Positions 41,193 through 49,890 of a stretch of DNA of 64,000 nt are shown one piece after another. The notes under the pieces are model-generated. The model was given only the letters and a program-made list of their open reading frames with translations. It was not told the DNA's origin and did not search any database. How positions within the stretch are numbered: position 1 is the first letter of the stretch; every line of letters begins with the position of its first letter. This stretch comes from Altererythrobacter sp. CAU 1644 (lineage in GTDB: Bacteria > Pseudomonadota > Alphaproteobacteria > Sphingomonadales > Sphingomonadaceae), in contig NZ_CP121106.1 of NCBI RefSeq assembly GCF_029623755.1, positions 1,065,001-1,129,000 on the forward strand, in the 5' to 3' direction. The translations under genes and the position numbers were made by a program.

Positions 41193-41666
41193 TCACAAGG
41201 CCTGCGCGGCCGCGAGCACCTCTTCGGCGTGACCCTTCACCCGCACCTTGTTCCACACCTGCGCGATCTTGCCTTTGGCGTCGATCAAATAGGTCGTGCG
41301 GACCATGCCCATATAGGTGCGGCCGTAATTCTGCTTCTCGGTCCAGATCCCGATCGCATCCGACAGTCCGCCCGTTTCTGCATCGGTGGCGAGCGGCGTC
41401 GTGAGATCGTGCTTGGCGATGAAGTTCTGGTGCTTCTTGGGCGAATCCTTGCTCACGCCCAGCAGCGCCACGCCCGCCTTGTCGAATTGCGGCTTGAGCG
41501 CGGTAAAGTCTTTCGCCTCGGTGGTGCAGCCGGGCGTGTTGTCCTTGGGGTAGAAGAACAGCACCAGCTTCTGTCCCTTGAAGTCGGACACTTTCACAGT
41601 GCCCCCATCGGGCGTTTCCATCGCGACATCGGGCATGGCGTCGCCCGCTGCGAGCTTGCTGCTCAT
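41193..41666 (-). CDS. bcp: Thioredoxin-dependent peroxiredoxin (Bcp family)
   Basis: A 157-residue peroxiredoxin. The peroxidatic cysteine is in YPKDNTPGCTTEA (Cys47). The usual Bcp resolving cysteine five residues later is absent (TTEAK), so it would be a 1-Cys type or rely on thioredoxin/glutaredoxin. It reduces peroxides in the cytoplasm. Its ATG overlaps the glnE stop by ATGA. Confidence 0.93.
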   Translation of the reverse strand: MSSKLAAGDAMPDVAMETPDGGTVKVSDFKGQKLVLFFYPKDNTPGCTTEAKDFTALKPQFDKAGVALLGVSKDSPKKHQNFIAKHDLTTPLATDAETGGLSDAIGIWTEKQNYGRTYMGMVRTTYLIDAKGKIAQVWNKVRVKGHAEEVLAAAQAL

Positions 41667-44359
41667 CTTTCGATCTCCAGTGCTTCGCCGAAGGTGTCGG
41701 CCCAGGTTGCAGCGACCCCTTGGCGTGCCTCGCCGAAAAATTGCAAGAGGTCATCGAAACTTTCGACCTGGCAGGCGCGCGCCAGCGCCAGCGCCGCCGC
41801 CGGTGAGGGGCGCTGCAGATCCGGCGCCAGCAATCGCCCGGCAACCAGCAGCCGCGTCATCAGCGCGTGCGCTTCGACCAGGCTCTCGGGCAGGAAGCCT
41901 TTCCGGCCAAGTTGCGCGATCGCCTCGCCCAGATCGGGCGTGAACGCGGTCCGCTCGCGCAATTGCAGGAAGTGGATCAAGAACTCGAGATCGACGAGCG
42001 CTCCGCGCGCGAGCTTGGCGTCGAGCGGCCCCTGCGCCGGCTTGTGTTGCGCCATCTCGGCGCGCATCTTGAGCACATCGGCGCGCAGCTCCACCGGATC
42101 GCGTTCCTGCCGCAAGACCTCGTCGATGATCGACTGCAGCTCGACGCGGGCAGCGTCGCTCGCGACCAGCACGCGGGCGCGCGTCAGCGCCATATGCTCC
42201 CAGGTCCACGCCGCCTCGCGCTGGTACTTGGCAAAGCTTTCGAGCGAAGCGGCCAGCGGCCCCTGCGCACCCTGCGGCCGCAATCGCGTATCGACCTCGT
42301 ATAGCGCGCCATGCGCGGTCGGCACCGAAAGCGCCGCGCCCACGCGCTGCGCCAGGCGGTTGTAGTAGAGCGTGCCCCCGAGCGGGCGCGGGCCATCCGA
42401 TTCAGCGCTCGAATCCCCGGTGAAGATATGGATGATGTCGAGGTCGGAGGCATGGGTCAGCGCGCCGCCGCCCAGCCTTCCCAGGCCCAACACGAGCAGT
42501 TCGCTGCCGACGATCCGGCCATGCTGGCGCGCGAATTCCGCCTCGGCCGCATCATGCGCGACTTGCAGCGCCGCCTCGGCCGTACGCGAGAGTGCCGCGG
42601 CGATGGCGAGGGGATCGTGCACCGCCTCGATCATCTGCAGCCCGATGGCGAAGCGCACCTCGCCGGTGATCACGCGGATCCGGTCGAGCTGGCGCTCGTA
42701 ATCGCCCCCCGCATCGCCTCCGCGCATCCGCGCCGCGAGCTGTTCGACCGTGCCCGGCAGGTCGAGCGCGGTGCGATCGATCAGCGTGTCGAGCAGTTCG
42801 GGCCGTCGCCCCAGCTCGTCGGCCAGCGTCGGGGCGAGCGTGAGGATCGCGACCAGCTGGTCGAGCAGCGCCGGGCGCGCCTCGATCAGGCGGAAGAGGT
42901 TGATGGCGGAGGATGCGCTCGCCAGCACGTTCTCCCACCGCATGATCGCGCGATCGGGATCGTCCGCTTCGGCCAGCGCCTCGATCAGGTTGGGCAGCAT
43001 GGCGTCGAACGCGCTCAGCGCCGCCGACGAGCGCAAGGTGCGATAGCGGCCGTCGCGCCAACCGGTGATGCGCTCCGCCAGCCGCGCGGGATCGTCGAAG
43101 CCGAGCTCATCGAGCCGCGCTGCCAGTGGCTCGGCGCGCACGGGGACCGGGCGCGAGGCATCCTCTTCGGCGATAAGCGTGTCGTAGATGCGCGCGACGC
43201 GATCGGTCAGCTCGGTCAGCTCGGCAACCAGCGCCGCGCCGTCCTCGAGTCCGTCGAGACGCGCCACGCCATCGAGCGCTTCGCCCTCGGACAGGGCGTG
43301 CGTCTGGCGATCGTTCACCATCTGCAACCGGTGCTCGACCACGCGCAGCCGGTCGTAGGCGTCGCCCAGCACCCGCGCCTCTTCCTCCGCGATCCGGCCG
43401 GCGGCTGCCAGCGCATCGAGCGCCGCACGCGTGCCCCTGAGCCGCAGCGAATGGTCGCGCCCGCCATGGATCAGCTGGTGCGTCTGGGCGAAGAATTCGA
43501 CTTCGCGAATGCCGCCGCGCCCATGCTTGAGGTTGAAACCGGGGCCGACCTCGACCGGGCCCTTGTAATTGGCGCGGATACGCGTCGTCAGGCGGCGAAT
43601 TTCCTCGATCGCGCCATAATCGAGGCTGCTGCGCCAGACGAAGGGGCGGATCGCCGCGAGGAAGTTCTCGCCCGCCTCTACATCGCCCGCCGCCGCACGC
43701 GCGCGGATGAAGGCGGCGCGCTCCCACGCCAGTGCCGAGCTTTCGTAATGGGTCAGCGCGGCATTGCACGAGATCGCCAGCGGGCTCACTTCCGAGGCCG
43801 GGCGCAAGCGCAGGTCGACGCGGAACACGTAGCCTTCCTCGGTCACGTCGGACAGCAGCTTGACCACTTCGCGCGCGTATCGCTGCGCCGCCTCGCCCGG
43901 CTCGTCGCGTTCGCGCCGCGGCAGGGTCTGCGGATCGTAGAGCAGGATCGGGTCGATATCCGAGGAGTAGTTGAGCTCGTGCGCGCCATGCTTGCCCAGC
44001 GCCAGCGCGATCATGCCGTTGGGATCGCCGCTTTCGACCCGCCGCGTGATCGCTTCGCTGATCGCGAAGTCGAGCGCGCGGTCGGCCAGGTCCGACAGTT
44101 CGACCATGACCTGGTCGAGCGGGAAGTCGCCCGCCAGATCGCCCACCGCCAGCGCTGTCGCATAGGCTAGCCGCTCGCGCCGTAGTGCCGAGCCGACCGA
44201 ACCGGCATTGTCGCCAGCCTGCCGCGCCCATTCGAGCGCGGCGTCGCCTTCGCCCCGCTCCAGCAGGTCGGCAAGTTCGGGCTGGCGCTCGAGCGCGCGG
44301 CGCAGGAACGGCGCCTCCGCCCGCGCCCTTGCCAATGCATCCTGCCATTCGCTCGCCAT
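41663..44359 (-). CDS. glnE: Glutamine synthetase adenylyltransferase/adenylyl-removing enzyme
   Basis: An 898-residue two-headed nucleotidyltransferase that adds or removes AMP on glutamine synthetase in response to PII. Both catalytic halves show the expected acidic signatures: N-terminal LGKHGAHELNYSSDIDPI (about 123-140) and C-terminal LGRLGGGALTHASDLDII (about 624-641). Length is normal. It is the first gene of a three-gene run with bcp and DUF455 and is divergent from the M28 peptidase, 107 bp apart. With gltBD and NAD-GDH it belongs to the nitrogen-assimilation set of this window. Confidence 0.95.
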   Translation of the reverse strand: MASEWQDALARARAEAPFLRRALERQPELADLLERGEGDAALEWARQAGDNAGSVGSALRRERLAYATALAVGDLAGDFPLDQVMVELSDLADRALDFAISEAITRRVESGDPNGMIALALGKHGAHELNYSSDIDPILLYDPQTLPRRERDEPGEAAQRYAREVVKLLSDVTEEGYVFRVDLRLRPASEVSPLAISCNAALTHYESSALAWERAAFIRARAAAGDVEAGENFLAAIRPFVWRSSLDYGAIEEIRRLTTRIRANYKGPVEVGPGFNLKHGRGGIREVEFFAQTHQLIHGGRDHSLRLRGTRAALDALAAAGRIAEEEARVLGDAYDRLRVVEHRLQMVNDRQTHALSEGEALDGVARLDGLEDGAALVAELTELTDRVARIYDTLIAEEDASRPVPVRAEPLAARLDELGFDDPARLAERITGWRDGRYRTLRSSAALSAFDAMLPNLIEALAEADDPDRAIMRWENVLASASSAINLFRLIEARPALLDQLVAILTLAPTLADELGRRPELLDTLIDRTALDLPGTVEQLAARMRGGDAGGDYERQLDRIRVITGEVRFAIGLQMIEAVHDPLAIAAALSRTAEAALQVAHDAAEAEFARQHGRIVGSELLVLGLGRLGGGALTHASDLDIIHIFTGDSSAESDGPRPLGGTLYYNRLAQRVGAALSVPTAHGALYEVDTRLRPQGAQGPLAASLESFAKYQREAAWTWEHMALTRARVLVASDAARVELQSIIDEVLRQERDPVELRADVLKMRAEMAQHKPAQGPLDAKLARGALVDLEFLIHFLQLRERTAFTPDLGEAIAQLGRKGFLPESLVEAHALMTRLLVAGRLLAPDLQRPSPAAALALARACQVESFDDLLQFFGEARQGVAATWADTFGEALEIER

Positions 44360-44466
44360 CTGCGCGTCCTGCCCGCCTGCCGCTTTATTCGCAAGCGCGA
44401 GTGCCTTGCCCCGGCGCCGAGCCTCTGCAAAGGAAGCGCCAGCAAGATGAGAGAGGATTCCCCCAA

Positions 44467-46161
44467 ATGATCAGGACTGCAGTTGTCGCAGCCGCTTCGC
44501 TTGCCCTCGCTGCATGCAACATGTCTGGCAGCGACGCGGCGATGGTGCTCGACATCCCCGAAGTCGCCAATGGCGAACTTTCCGAAGACACGATGAAGGA
44601 CGTTACGCGCATGCTCGCGTCCGACGAGTTCGAGGGGCGGATGCCCGGCACGATCGGCGAGGAAAAGACCGTTGCCCTGCTGACCGAGCGCTTCGAAGCC
44701 GCGGGGCTCAAGCCCGGCAACAATGGCAGCTGGGTGCAGGACGTCCCGTTGGTGGAGATCACCGGCAAGGATTACGCCCCCCTCACCATCACCGTTGGCG
44801 AGGGTCACGAGGACGATCTGGTGTTGCGTTACGGCAGCGATTGGGTGGGCGTGAGCTACCGCGAGGCTGCCACGACCAGCATCGAGAACAGCGAGATGGT
44901 GTTCGTCGGATACGGCATCAACGCGCCCGAACGCGGCTGGAACGACTACGAGGGCGTCGACGTCAAGGGCAAGACCGTGGTCATTCTGGTCAACGACCCG
45001 GACTATCAGACCGCCGGGCTCGAGGGCACCTTCAACGGCCGGGCGATGACCTATTACGGGCGCTGGACCTACAAATACGAGGAAGCCGCACGGCAGGGCG
45101 CAGCCGCCGCGATCATCGTTCACGATACTGAACCGGCTAGCTATGGCTGGAACGTGGTCGAAAGCTCGTGGTCGGGGCCGCAAGCCTATGCCCAGCGGGG
45201 CGAAAACCCGCCCCCGTTGACCGTGATGAACGGCTGGATCAGCAATTCAGCTGCGCGCCAGATGTTCAAGGCCGCAGGGCAGGATCTCGACGCGCTCAGC
45301 GCTGCGGCCAAGCAGAAGGGCTTCAAACCGGTCCCGCTAGGTCTCAACGCCTCGACCAGCTTCTCCAACGACATCCGCAACTACAATTCGAAGAACGTCA
45401 TCGGCGTCCTCGAAGGGAGCGAGAAGCCCGACGAATACGTCATCTACACCGCGCATTGGGACCATCTCGGTCGCTGCACGCCCGCGCCGGACGGAGACGA
45501 CATCTGCAATGGCGCGGTCGACAATGCCACCGGCACCGCCGCGCTCGTGGCGCTCGCGGAAGCCCATGCCAAGGCCGGCGCACCCAAGCGCAGCCTGGTC
45601 TTCCTGGCAGTGACGGCGGAGGAGCAGGGCCTGCTCGGCTCCGATTACTATGCCGCCAACCCCGTCTATCCGCTCGACCAGACTGTCGGCGGGGTCAATA
45701 TGGACGCCTTCATCGTGGCCGGACCGTCGAATGACGTGGTCGCGATCGGGCCGGGCAAGTCAGAGCTCGACAAGTTCCTCGAAGCCTCGCTCAAGGCCGA
45801 CGGCCGCACGGTCAAGTCCGACCCGCATCCCGAAGCGGGCTATTACTATCGGTCCGACCACTTCGGCTTCGCCAAGCGCGGCGTGCCTATGCTTTACGTC
45901 AAGGGCGGCGAGGACCTGGTCGATGGCGGCGTCGAGGCTGGCTCGGCCATCTACACCGAATATCGCGCCAATCGCTATCACGGCCCTAAGGACGAGTTCA
46001 GCGAGGACTGGGACTGGTCGGGCGTGATGGCCGATCTGCAGCTCTACTATCGTCTCGGCAGGATGATGGCGGAAAGCGCCAGCTGGCCTAACTGGGTCGA
46101 AGGTGACGAGTTCAGGGCCAACCGCGACGAAAGCTGTGCTGCGGCCGATACCGGCTGCTGA
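44467..46161 (+). CDS. M28-family metallopeptidase, lipoprotein
   Basis: A 564-residue exported aminopeptidase-like protein. The N-terminus MIRTAVVAAASLALAAC ends in lipobox Cys17. A protease-associated insertion (about 140-250) interrupts the M28 fold. Zinc ligands are visible in order: HWDHLG, VDNATG, TAEEQGLLGS, NMDAF and SDHFGFAKRG. It probably trims peptides in the periplasm or at the outer membrane. GAGAGGA precedes the ATG; the frame is open upstream but antisense to glnE, so it is not used. The agmatine deiminase gene starts 31 bp later. Confidence 0.92.
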   Translation: MIRTAVVAAASLALAACNMSGSDAAMVLDIPEVANGELSEDTMKDVTRMLASDEFEGRMPGTIGEEKTVALLTERFEAAGLKPGNNGSWVQDVPLVEITGKDYAPLTITVGEGHEDDLVLRYGSDWVGVSYREAATTSIENSEMVFVGYGINAPERGWNDYEGVDVKGKTVVILVNDPDYQTAGLEGTFNGRAMTYYGRWTYKYEEAARQGAAAAIIVHDTEPASYGWNVVESSWSGPQAYAQRGENPPPLTVMNGWISNSAARQMFKAAGQDLDALSAAAKQKGFKPVPLGLNASTSFSNDIRNYNSKNVIGVLEGSEKPDEYVIYTAHWDHLGRCTPAPDGDDICNGAVDNATGTAALVALAEAHAKAGAPKRSLVFLAVTAEEQGLLGSDYYAANPVYPLDQTVGGVNMDAFIVAGPSNDVVAIGPGKSELDKFLEASLKADGRTVKSDPHPEAGYYYRSDHFGFAKRGVPMLYVKGGEDLVDGGVEAGSAIYTEYRANRYHGPKDEFSEDWDWSGVMADLQLYYRLGRMMAESASWPNWVEGDEFRANRDESCAAADTGC

Positions 46162-46192
46162 ACGCGCACCGAAAAGGAAAGAAAGCCGGTTC

Positions 46193-47173
46193 ATGACCAA
46201 TATCGTGATGCCGCCCGAATGGGCGCCGCAGGAATGGTTGTGGATCGGCTTTCCGCATCTGGCCGAGGAATGGCCGGGCTTCCTTGAGCCGGCGCAGGAG
46301 CAGATCGCCGCCTTCGCCAGCGCTGTTGCCGATAGCGGGCAGGCAGTTCGCCTGCTGGTCCGCGACGAGGCCAACGAGGCGCGGGCACGCGCGCTGGTGT
46401 CGGCCAGGGTTTCGCTCGAGCGCCGCGCCTATGGCGATATCTGGCTGCGCGATACCGGACCGCTCGTGCGAGGAGATGGCAACGCGCTGCGCTGCCGCTT
46501 CAACGGCTGGGGCGAGAAATACCTAATGGAGGGAGACCAGACCATCGGGGCGGAGATTGCGCGCGATGCGGGGCTGCCCGTGATCGACAGCGACTGGATC
46601 CTCGAAGGCGGTGCCATCGATGGCGACGGCACCGGGACGGTGCTGACCACCGAGCAATGCCTGCTCAATCCCAACCGCAATCCCGAACTGTCGCGCGAGG
46701 ACATCGAGGCGCGGCTGGCGCGCGACCTCGGCTTCACCCGGACCGTGTGGCTGGGCGATGGCCTGATCAACGACCATACCGACGGCCATGTCGACAACCT
46801 TGCGCGGTTCGTCGCCCCGGGCGAGGTCGTCTTGCCGCGCGCGACCGGCGCGGACGATCCCAATGCGGAGATCTATGCGGCTGCCAGGGCGCACATCCTC
46901 GACGCCGAGCTCAAGCTGCACGAGATTCCCTCGCCGGGCCGGATCGAGCGGGATGGACGGGTCGAGCCGGCGAGCTACGTCAACTTTGCGATTACCACCC
47001 ATCTGGTGGTGGTCCCGACCTTTGGTTCGCCCCATGACAAGGACGGCGTGGCGGCAATTGCCGCGTTGTTCCCCGACCGCGAAACGCTCGGTCTCGCCGG
47101 CGATGCGGTGCTCGCTGGCGGCGGCGGCTTCCATTGCGCCAGCCAGCAGATGCCGCAGCTAACCGGAATTTAA
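46193..47173 (+). CDS. aguA: Agmatine deiminase (peptidyl-arginine deiminase family)
   Basis: A 326-residue deiminase of the PAD-porph family. GDIWLRDTGP (about 80-89), HTDGHVDN (about 190-197) and the nucleophilic cysteine in GGGFHCASQQ (about 308-317) match agmatine deiminases, which turn agmatine into N-carbamoylputrescine. The partner aguB is not adjacent. AAAGGAAAG lies upstream of the ATG. The frame continues upstream into the peptidase end, but 46193 aligns with family starts. Confidence 0.9.
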   Translation: MTNIVMPPEWAPQEWLWIGFPHLAEEWPGFLEPAQEQIAAFASAVADSGQAVRLLVRDEANEARARALVSARVSLERRAYGDIWLRDTGPLVRGDGNALRCRFNGWGEKYLMEGDQTIGAEIARDAGLPVIDSDWILEGGAIDGDGTGTVLTTEQCLLNPNRNPELSREDIEARLARDLGFTRTVWLGDGLINDHTDGHVDNLARFVAPGEVVLPRATGADDPNAEIYAAARAHILDAELKLHEIPSPGRIERDGRVEPASYVNFAITTHLVVVPTFGSPHDKDGVAAIAALFPDRETLGLAGDAVLAGGGGFHCASQQMPQLTGI

Positions 47174-47208
47174 CGCCGCATTAGGATTTGCGCGCGACAA
47201 TCGCCCGC

Positions 47209-47349
47209 ATGTCCAAAGTCATTACCCTTTCGCGCGCGGTCCGGTTGGCGGATAAAGTCGCAGAGGCACGGCTCGAGGTGATCCGCTTTACGCTGGTCAG
47301 CACCTGCGCCGTCGCACTCATCGTCGCCGACCGCGCGCTACCTTTATAG
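47209..47349 (+). CDS. Possible 46-residue membrane peptide
   Basis: A short frame starting MSKVITLSRAVRLADKVAEA, followed by a hydrophobic stretch (FTLVSTCAVALIVADRAL). It fills the 185-bp gap between aguA and thrS and ends 9 bp before the thrS stop on the other strand. No ribosome-binding site is evident and no relative was recognised, so it may be chance. Confidence 0.28.
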   Translation: MSKVITLSRAVRLADKVAEARLEVIRFTLVSTCAVALIVADRALPL

Positions 47350-47358
47350 GGTTTCGGA

Positions 47359-49362
47359 CTAGGCGCTCCGCAAGTCCGGCGGGGTCGCTGCTTCCGTCAA
47401 CATCGCAATGGCTTCGTCGAGCGGCATCACCTTCTGGTGCTGTTCGCCCAGCGTACGGATTGCGACGGTGCCTTCTTCCGCCTCGCGCATGCCGACCACC
47501 AGCAGGTGCGGCACCTTGGCGACCGAGTGCTCGCGCACCTTGTAGTTGATCTTCTCGTTGCGGAAGTCGCTCTCGACGCGGATCCCAGCCGCCTCGAGCT
47601 TCTCGACCACTTGCTCACCGTAGCCATCGGCGTCCGAAACGATCGTTGCGACCACCGCCTGCACCGGCGCAAGCCACACGGGCAGCCGCCCGGCGAAGTG
47701 CTCGATCAATATCCCGATGAAGCGCTCGTATGAGCCGAAGATAGCGCGATGGAGCATGACTGGGCGATGCTTCTCGCCGTCCTCGCCGATATAGGTCGCA
47801 TCGAGCCGTTCGGGCAGCACACGATCGGACTGAATCGTCCCGACCTGCCAGGTCCGCCCGATCGCGTCGGTCAGGTGCCATTCGAGCTTGGGCGCATAGA
47901 AGGCCCCTTCGCCGGGCAGTTCCTCCCAGCCATACTCGTCGGTCGCCATGCCCGCCTCGACCACGGCATCGCGCAGCTCCTGCTCGGCCTTGTCCCAGCC
48001 CTCGTCCGAACCGAAGCGCTGTTCGGGCCTCAGCGCCAGCTTGATGTGATAGCTGAAGCCGAAATCCTTGTAGACGGTGTCGGCGAGTTCGCAGAATGCG
48101 CGCACTTCATCGACGATCTGCGCCTCTGTGCAGAAGATATGCGCATCGTCCTGCGTGAACTGGCGCACGCGCATCAGCCCGTGGAGCGCACCATGCGGCT
48201 CGTTGCGGTGGCAACAACCCATCTCGCCCAGCCGAATCGGCAGTTCGCGGTAGGAAGTGATGCCCTGCTTGAAGACGAGGACATGGGCGGGACAGTTCAT
48301 CGGCTTCAATGCCATCCAGTCGGCATCGCCGCTGATGATCTCGCCTTCGTCCTCGGTATTGGGCACCTCGTCGGGAATGACGAACATGTTCTCGCGATAC
48401 TTGCCCCAGTGGCCGGATTGCTCCCACTGGCGCGCATCCATTACCTGCGGCGTCTTGATCTCCTGGTAGCCCGCGCCGTCCATCTTGCGGCGCATATAGG
48501 CCTCCAGCTCGCGCCAGATCTTGTAGCCATTGGGGTGCCAGAAGACCGAGCCATGTGCCTCCTCCTGGAGGTGGAACAGGTCCATCTCGCGGCCGAGCTT
48601 GCGGTGGTCGCGCTTGGCGGCCTCCTCCAGCCGCATCAGATGTGCGTTGAGCTGCTTCTTGTTGAGCCAGCCGGTGCCGTAGATGCGCGTGAGCTGCGCA
48701 TTCTTCTGATCGCCGCGCCAATAGGCCCCGGCGACGCGCATCAGCTTGAAGGCATCGGGATCGAGCTTGCCGGTCGAGGCGAGGTGCGGGCCGCGGCACA
48801 TGTCGAGCCAGTCCTCACCGCTGCGATACACCGTCAGCTCTTCGCCCTCGGGCAATTCCCTGGCCCATTCGGCCTTGAAGGTCTCGCCTTCGGCTTCCCA
48901 CTTGTCGATCAGTTGCTGGCGCGACCAGATCTCGCGCGTCAACGGTTTGTCGGCGCGGATGATCTCGCGCATCTTCTCCTCGATCGCGGGAAGATCGTCC
49001 ATGCTGAAGGGGTCGCGACTGTCGGGCGCCTTGACGTCGTAATAGAACCCATCGTCCGTAGCCGGGCCGAAGGTGATCTGCGTGCCGGGCCACAGCGCCT
49101 GTACTGCCTCGGCGAGCACATGGGCATAGTCATGCCGGGCAAGCTCGAGCGCCTCTTCCTCGTCGCGACTGGTGACCAGTGCCAGCTCGGCATCACCCTC
49201 GAAGGGCCGGTTGATGTCGCGCAACTCGCCGTCCACGCGCGCCGCGATGGCCGCTTTGGCAAGGCCCGGGCCGATCGCCGCGGCGACGTCCGCAGGCGTG
49301 CTGCCGCGTTCCATCTCGCGCACCGAACCGTCGGGCAGGCTGATCTTGAGCAGTTCCGTCAT
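47359..49362 (-). CDS. thrS: Threonyl-tRNA synthetase
   Basis: A 667-residue class II synthetase with the full layout: N-terminal TGS domain (about 1-65), editing domain with [10 protein letters not shown] (about 76-85), catalytic core and anticodon-binding C-terminus. Zinc ligands are visible in [20 protein letters not shown] and the later HRAIFG. It charges tRNA-Thr. The ATG at 49362 is preceded by AGAGAG. A ~210-nt leader with a threonine-rich reading frame precedes it, suggesting regulation by threonyl-tRNA supply. Confidence 0.97.
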   Translation of the reverse strand: MTELLKISLPDGSVREMERGSTPADVAAAIGPGLAKAAIAARVDGELRDINRPFEGDAELALVTSRDEEEALELARHDYAHVLAEAVQALWPGTQITFGPATDDGFYYDVKAPDSRDPFSMDDLPAIEEKMREIIRADKPLTREIWSRQQLIDKWEAEGETFKAEWARELPEGEELTVYRSGEDWLDMCRGPHLASTGKLDPDAFKLMRVAGAYWRGDQKNAQLTRIYGTGWLNKKQLNAHLMRLEEAAKRDHRKLGREMDLFHLQEEAHGSVFWHPNGYKIWRELEAYMRRKMDGAGYQEIKTPQVMDARQWEQSGHWGKYRENMFVIPDEVPNTEDEGEIISGDADWMALKPMNCPAHVLVFKQGITSYRELPIRLGEMGCCHRNEPHGALHGLMRVRQFTQDDAHIFCTEAQIVDEVRAFCELADTVYKDFGFSYHIKLALRPEQRFGSDEGWDKAEQELRDAVVEAGMATDEYGWEELPGEGAFYAPKLEWHLTDAIGRTWQVGTIQSDRVLPERLDATYIGEDGEKHRPVMLHRAIFGSYERFIGILIEHFAGRLPVWLAPVQAVVATIVSDADGYGEQVVEKLEAAGIRVESDFRNEKINYKVREHSVAKVPHLLVVGMREAEEGTVAIRTLGEQHQKVMPLDEAIAMLTEAATPPDLRSA

Positions 49363-49498
49363 CGCACTCTCTAAACGTCTCTTTGCCGGGCGCCTTGGCA
49401 CAAGCGCGGGCGCACCGGAAGGGCGGTGTCGATCAAACTTCGATTTTTCGGGAGGCCGACACCAGCGCCACCCGAAACCGGGTGGCTGGTGACTGCCG
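49363..49498 (-). promoter_or_regulatory. Candidate threonine attenuator, structured thrS leader
   Basis: Between the leader peptide stop and thrS, RNA segments can pair in exclusive ways. Segment B (49479-49491) pairs with C (49460-49474) as 7 plus 6 bp with a 2-nt bulge and a GTTT loop. Segment A, in the last codons of the leader frame (49510-49516), can pair instead with B. C can also pair with D (49425-49431) through a perfect 7-bp match, and 49471-49477 can pair with 49446-49452. No clean T-tract follows any stem, so the output may be Rho-dependent termination or control of thrS translation. Confidence 0.6.
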
Positions 49499-49570
49499 CT
49501 AAGCCGCGATCACCCGCCCCCGGATATCCGAGGTGGTAGTGGTCGTCGTAGTGGTCAGAGCCAAAGCCAT
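49499..49570 (-). CDS. thrS leader peptide with eight consecutive threonine codons
   Basis: A 23-residue frame: MALAL, then eight Thr (codons ACC ACT ACG ACG ACC ACT ACC ACC, 49555-49532), then [10 protein letters not shown] and TAG. A run of eight Thr codons directly before a threonyl-tRNA synthetase gene is the classic design of a ribosome-mediated attenuator. The predicted transcription start falls about on this ATG, implying a leaderless AUG; an in-frame ATG three codons earlier (49579) overlaps the -10 element. No ribosome-binding site is seen, in keeping with leaderless initiation. Confidence 0.75.
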   Translation of the reverse strand: MALALTTTTTTTTSDIRGRVIAA

Positions 49571-49576
49571 GCCGGC

Positions 49577-49605
49577 CATATAGCGACGCTATCTTGCGAT
49601 GTCAT
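49577..49605 (-). promoter_or_regulatory. Sigma70-like promoter of the thrS leader
   Basis: On the minus strand ATGACA (49605-49600) and TATATG (49582-49577) are 17 bp apart, matching the consensus at 5 and 4 of 6 bases. Transcription would begin near 49570, on the leader peptide AUG. Confidence 0.6.
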
Positions 49606-49617
49606 TACCCTGGAAGC

Positions 49618-49688
49618 TGGAAAGCAAGCACTCCATTATGGAAAGCATCCTTGACTTTCCGATGAATCGGTGACAAGTGTGCTTTCCA
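49618..49688. repeat. Three copies of TGGAAAGCA before the XRE/membrane module
   Basis: TGGAAAGCA occurs at 49618-49626 and 49639-49647 on the plus strand, 21 bp apart (two helical turns), and inverted at 49680-49688. They flank a TTGACT -35-like element (49651-49656) of the plus-strand operon and suggest an operator array. Confidence 0.5.
49659..49670. promoter_or_regulatory. Palindrome CCGATGAATCGG, candidate operator
   Basis: A 5-bp inverted repeat with a 2-bp centre immediately downstream of the TTGACT -35 element, in the spacer region. The position suits a repressor site, perhaps for the XRE regulator encoded by the operon. The -10 element is weak. Confidence 0.4.
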
Positions 49689-49710
49689 TTGAATCAAGGG
49701 AGCTTTACTT

Positions 49711-49890
49711 ATGACTGGCAACTGGAAAGCGCTCGCTTGGGCAGCGCTCATCATCGGGGCGGCCCTGCTGGCCAAGGCGCAGGGGCTGAGCGACGCAGCG
49801 AGCTTCGGCATTGTCGCAGGTCTTTCGGGCGCCGCAGTCGGATCGCTGCGCAGCCGGGTCGGCGGCTGCATCAAGGCTATCGGGCAATGA
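49711..49890 (+). CDS. Small two-helix membrane protein
   Basis: A 59-residue protein with two hydrophobic segments (LAWAALIIGAALLAKA and FGIVAGLSGAAVGSL) joined by a short loop and ending with a basic/Gly-rich tail. GGAG precedes the ATG at good distance. Its TGA overlaps the next gene by ATGA. No family recognised. It is the first gene of a three-gene operon ending in an XRE regulator, so a sensing or assembly role with the larger membrane protein is an inference. Confidence 0.65.
   Translation: MTGNWKALAWAALIIGAALLAKAQGLSDAASFGIVAGLSGAAVGSLRSRVGGCIKAIGQ

Noticed and set aside
42311..44170. 619-codon open frame antisense to glnE
   Set aside because: Shadow of GC-rich coding DNA without recognisable domain; glnE motifs are complete on the other strand.
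47749..49374. 541-codon open frame antisense to thrS
   Set aside because: Same reason: third-position GC bias of thrS keeps the opposite frame open; no protein-like features.
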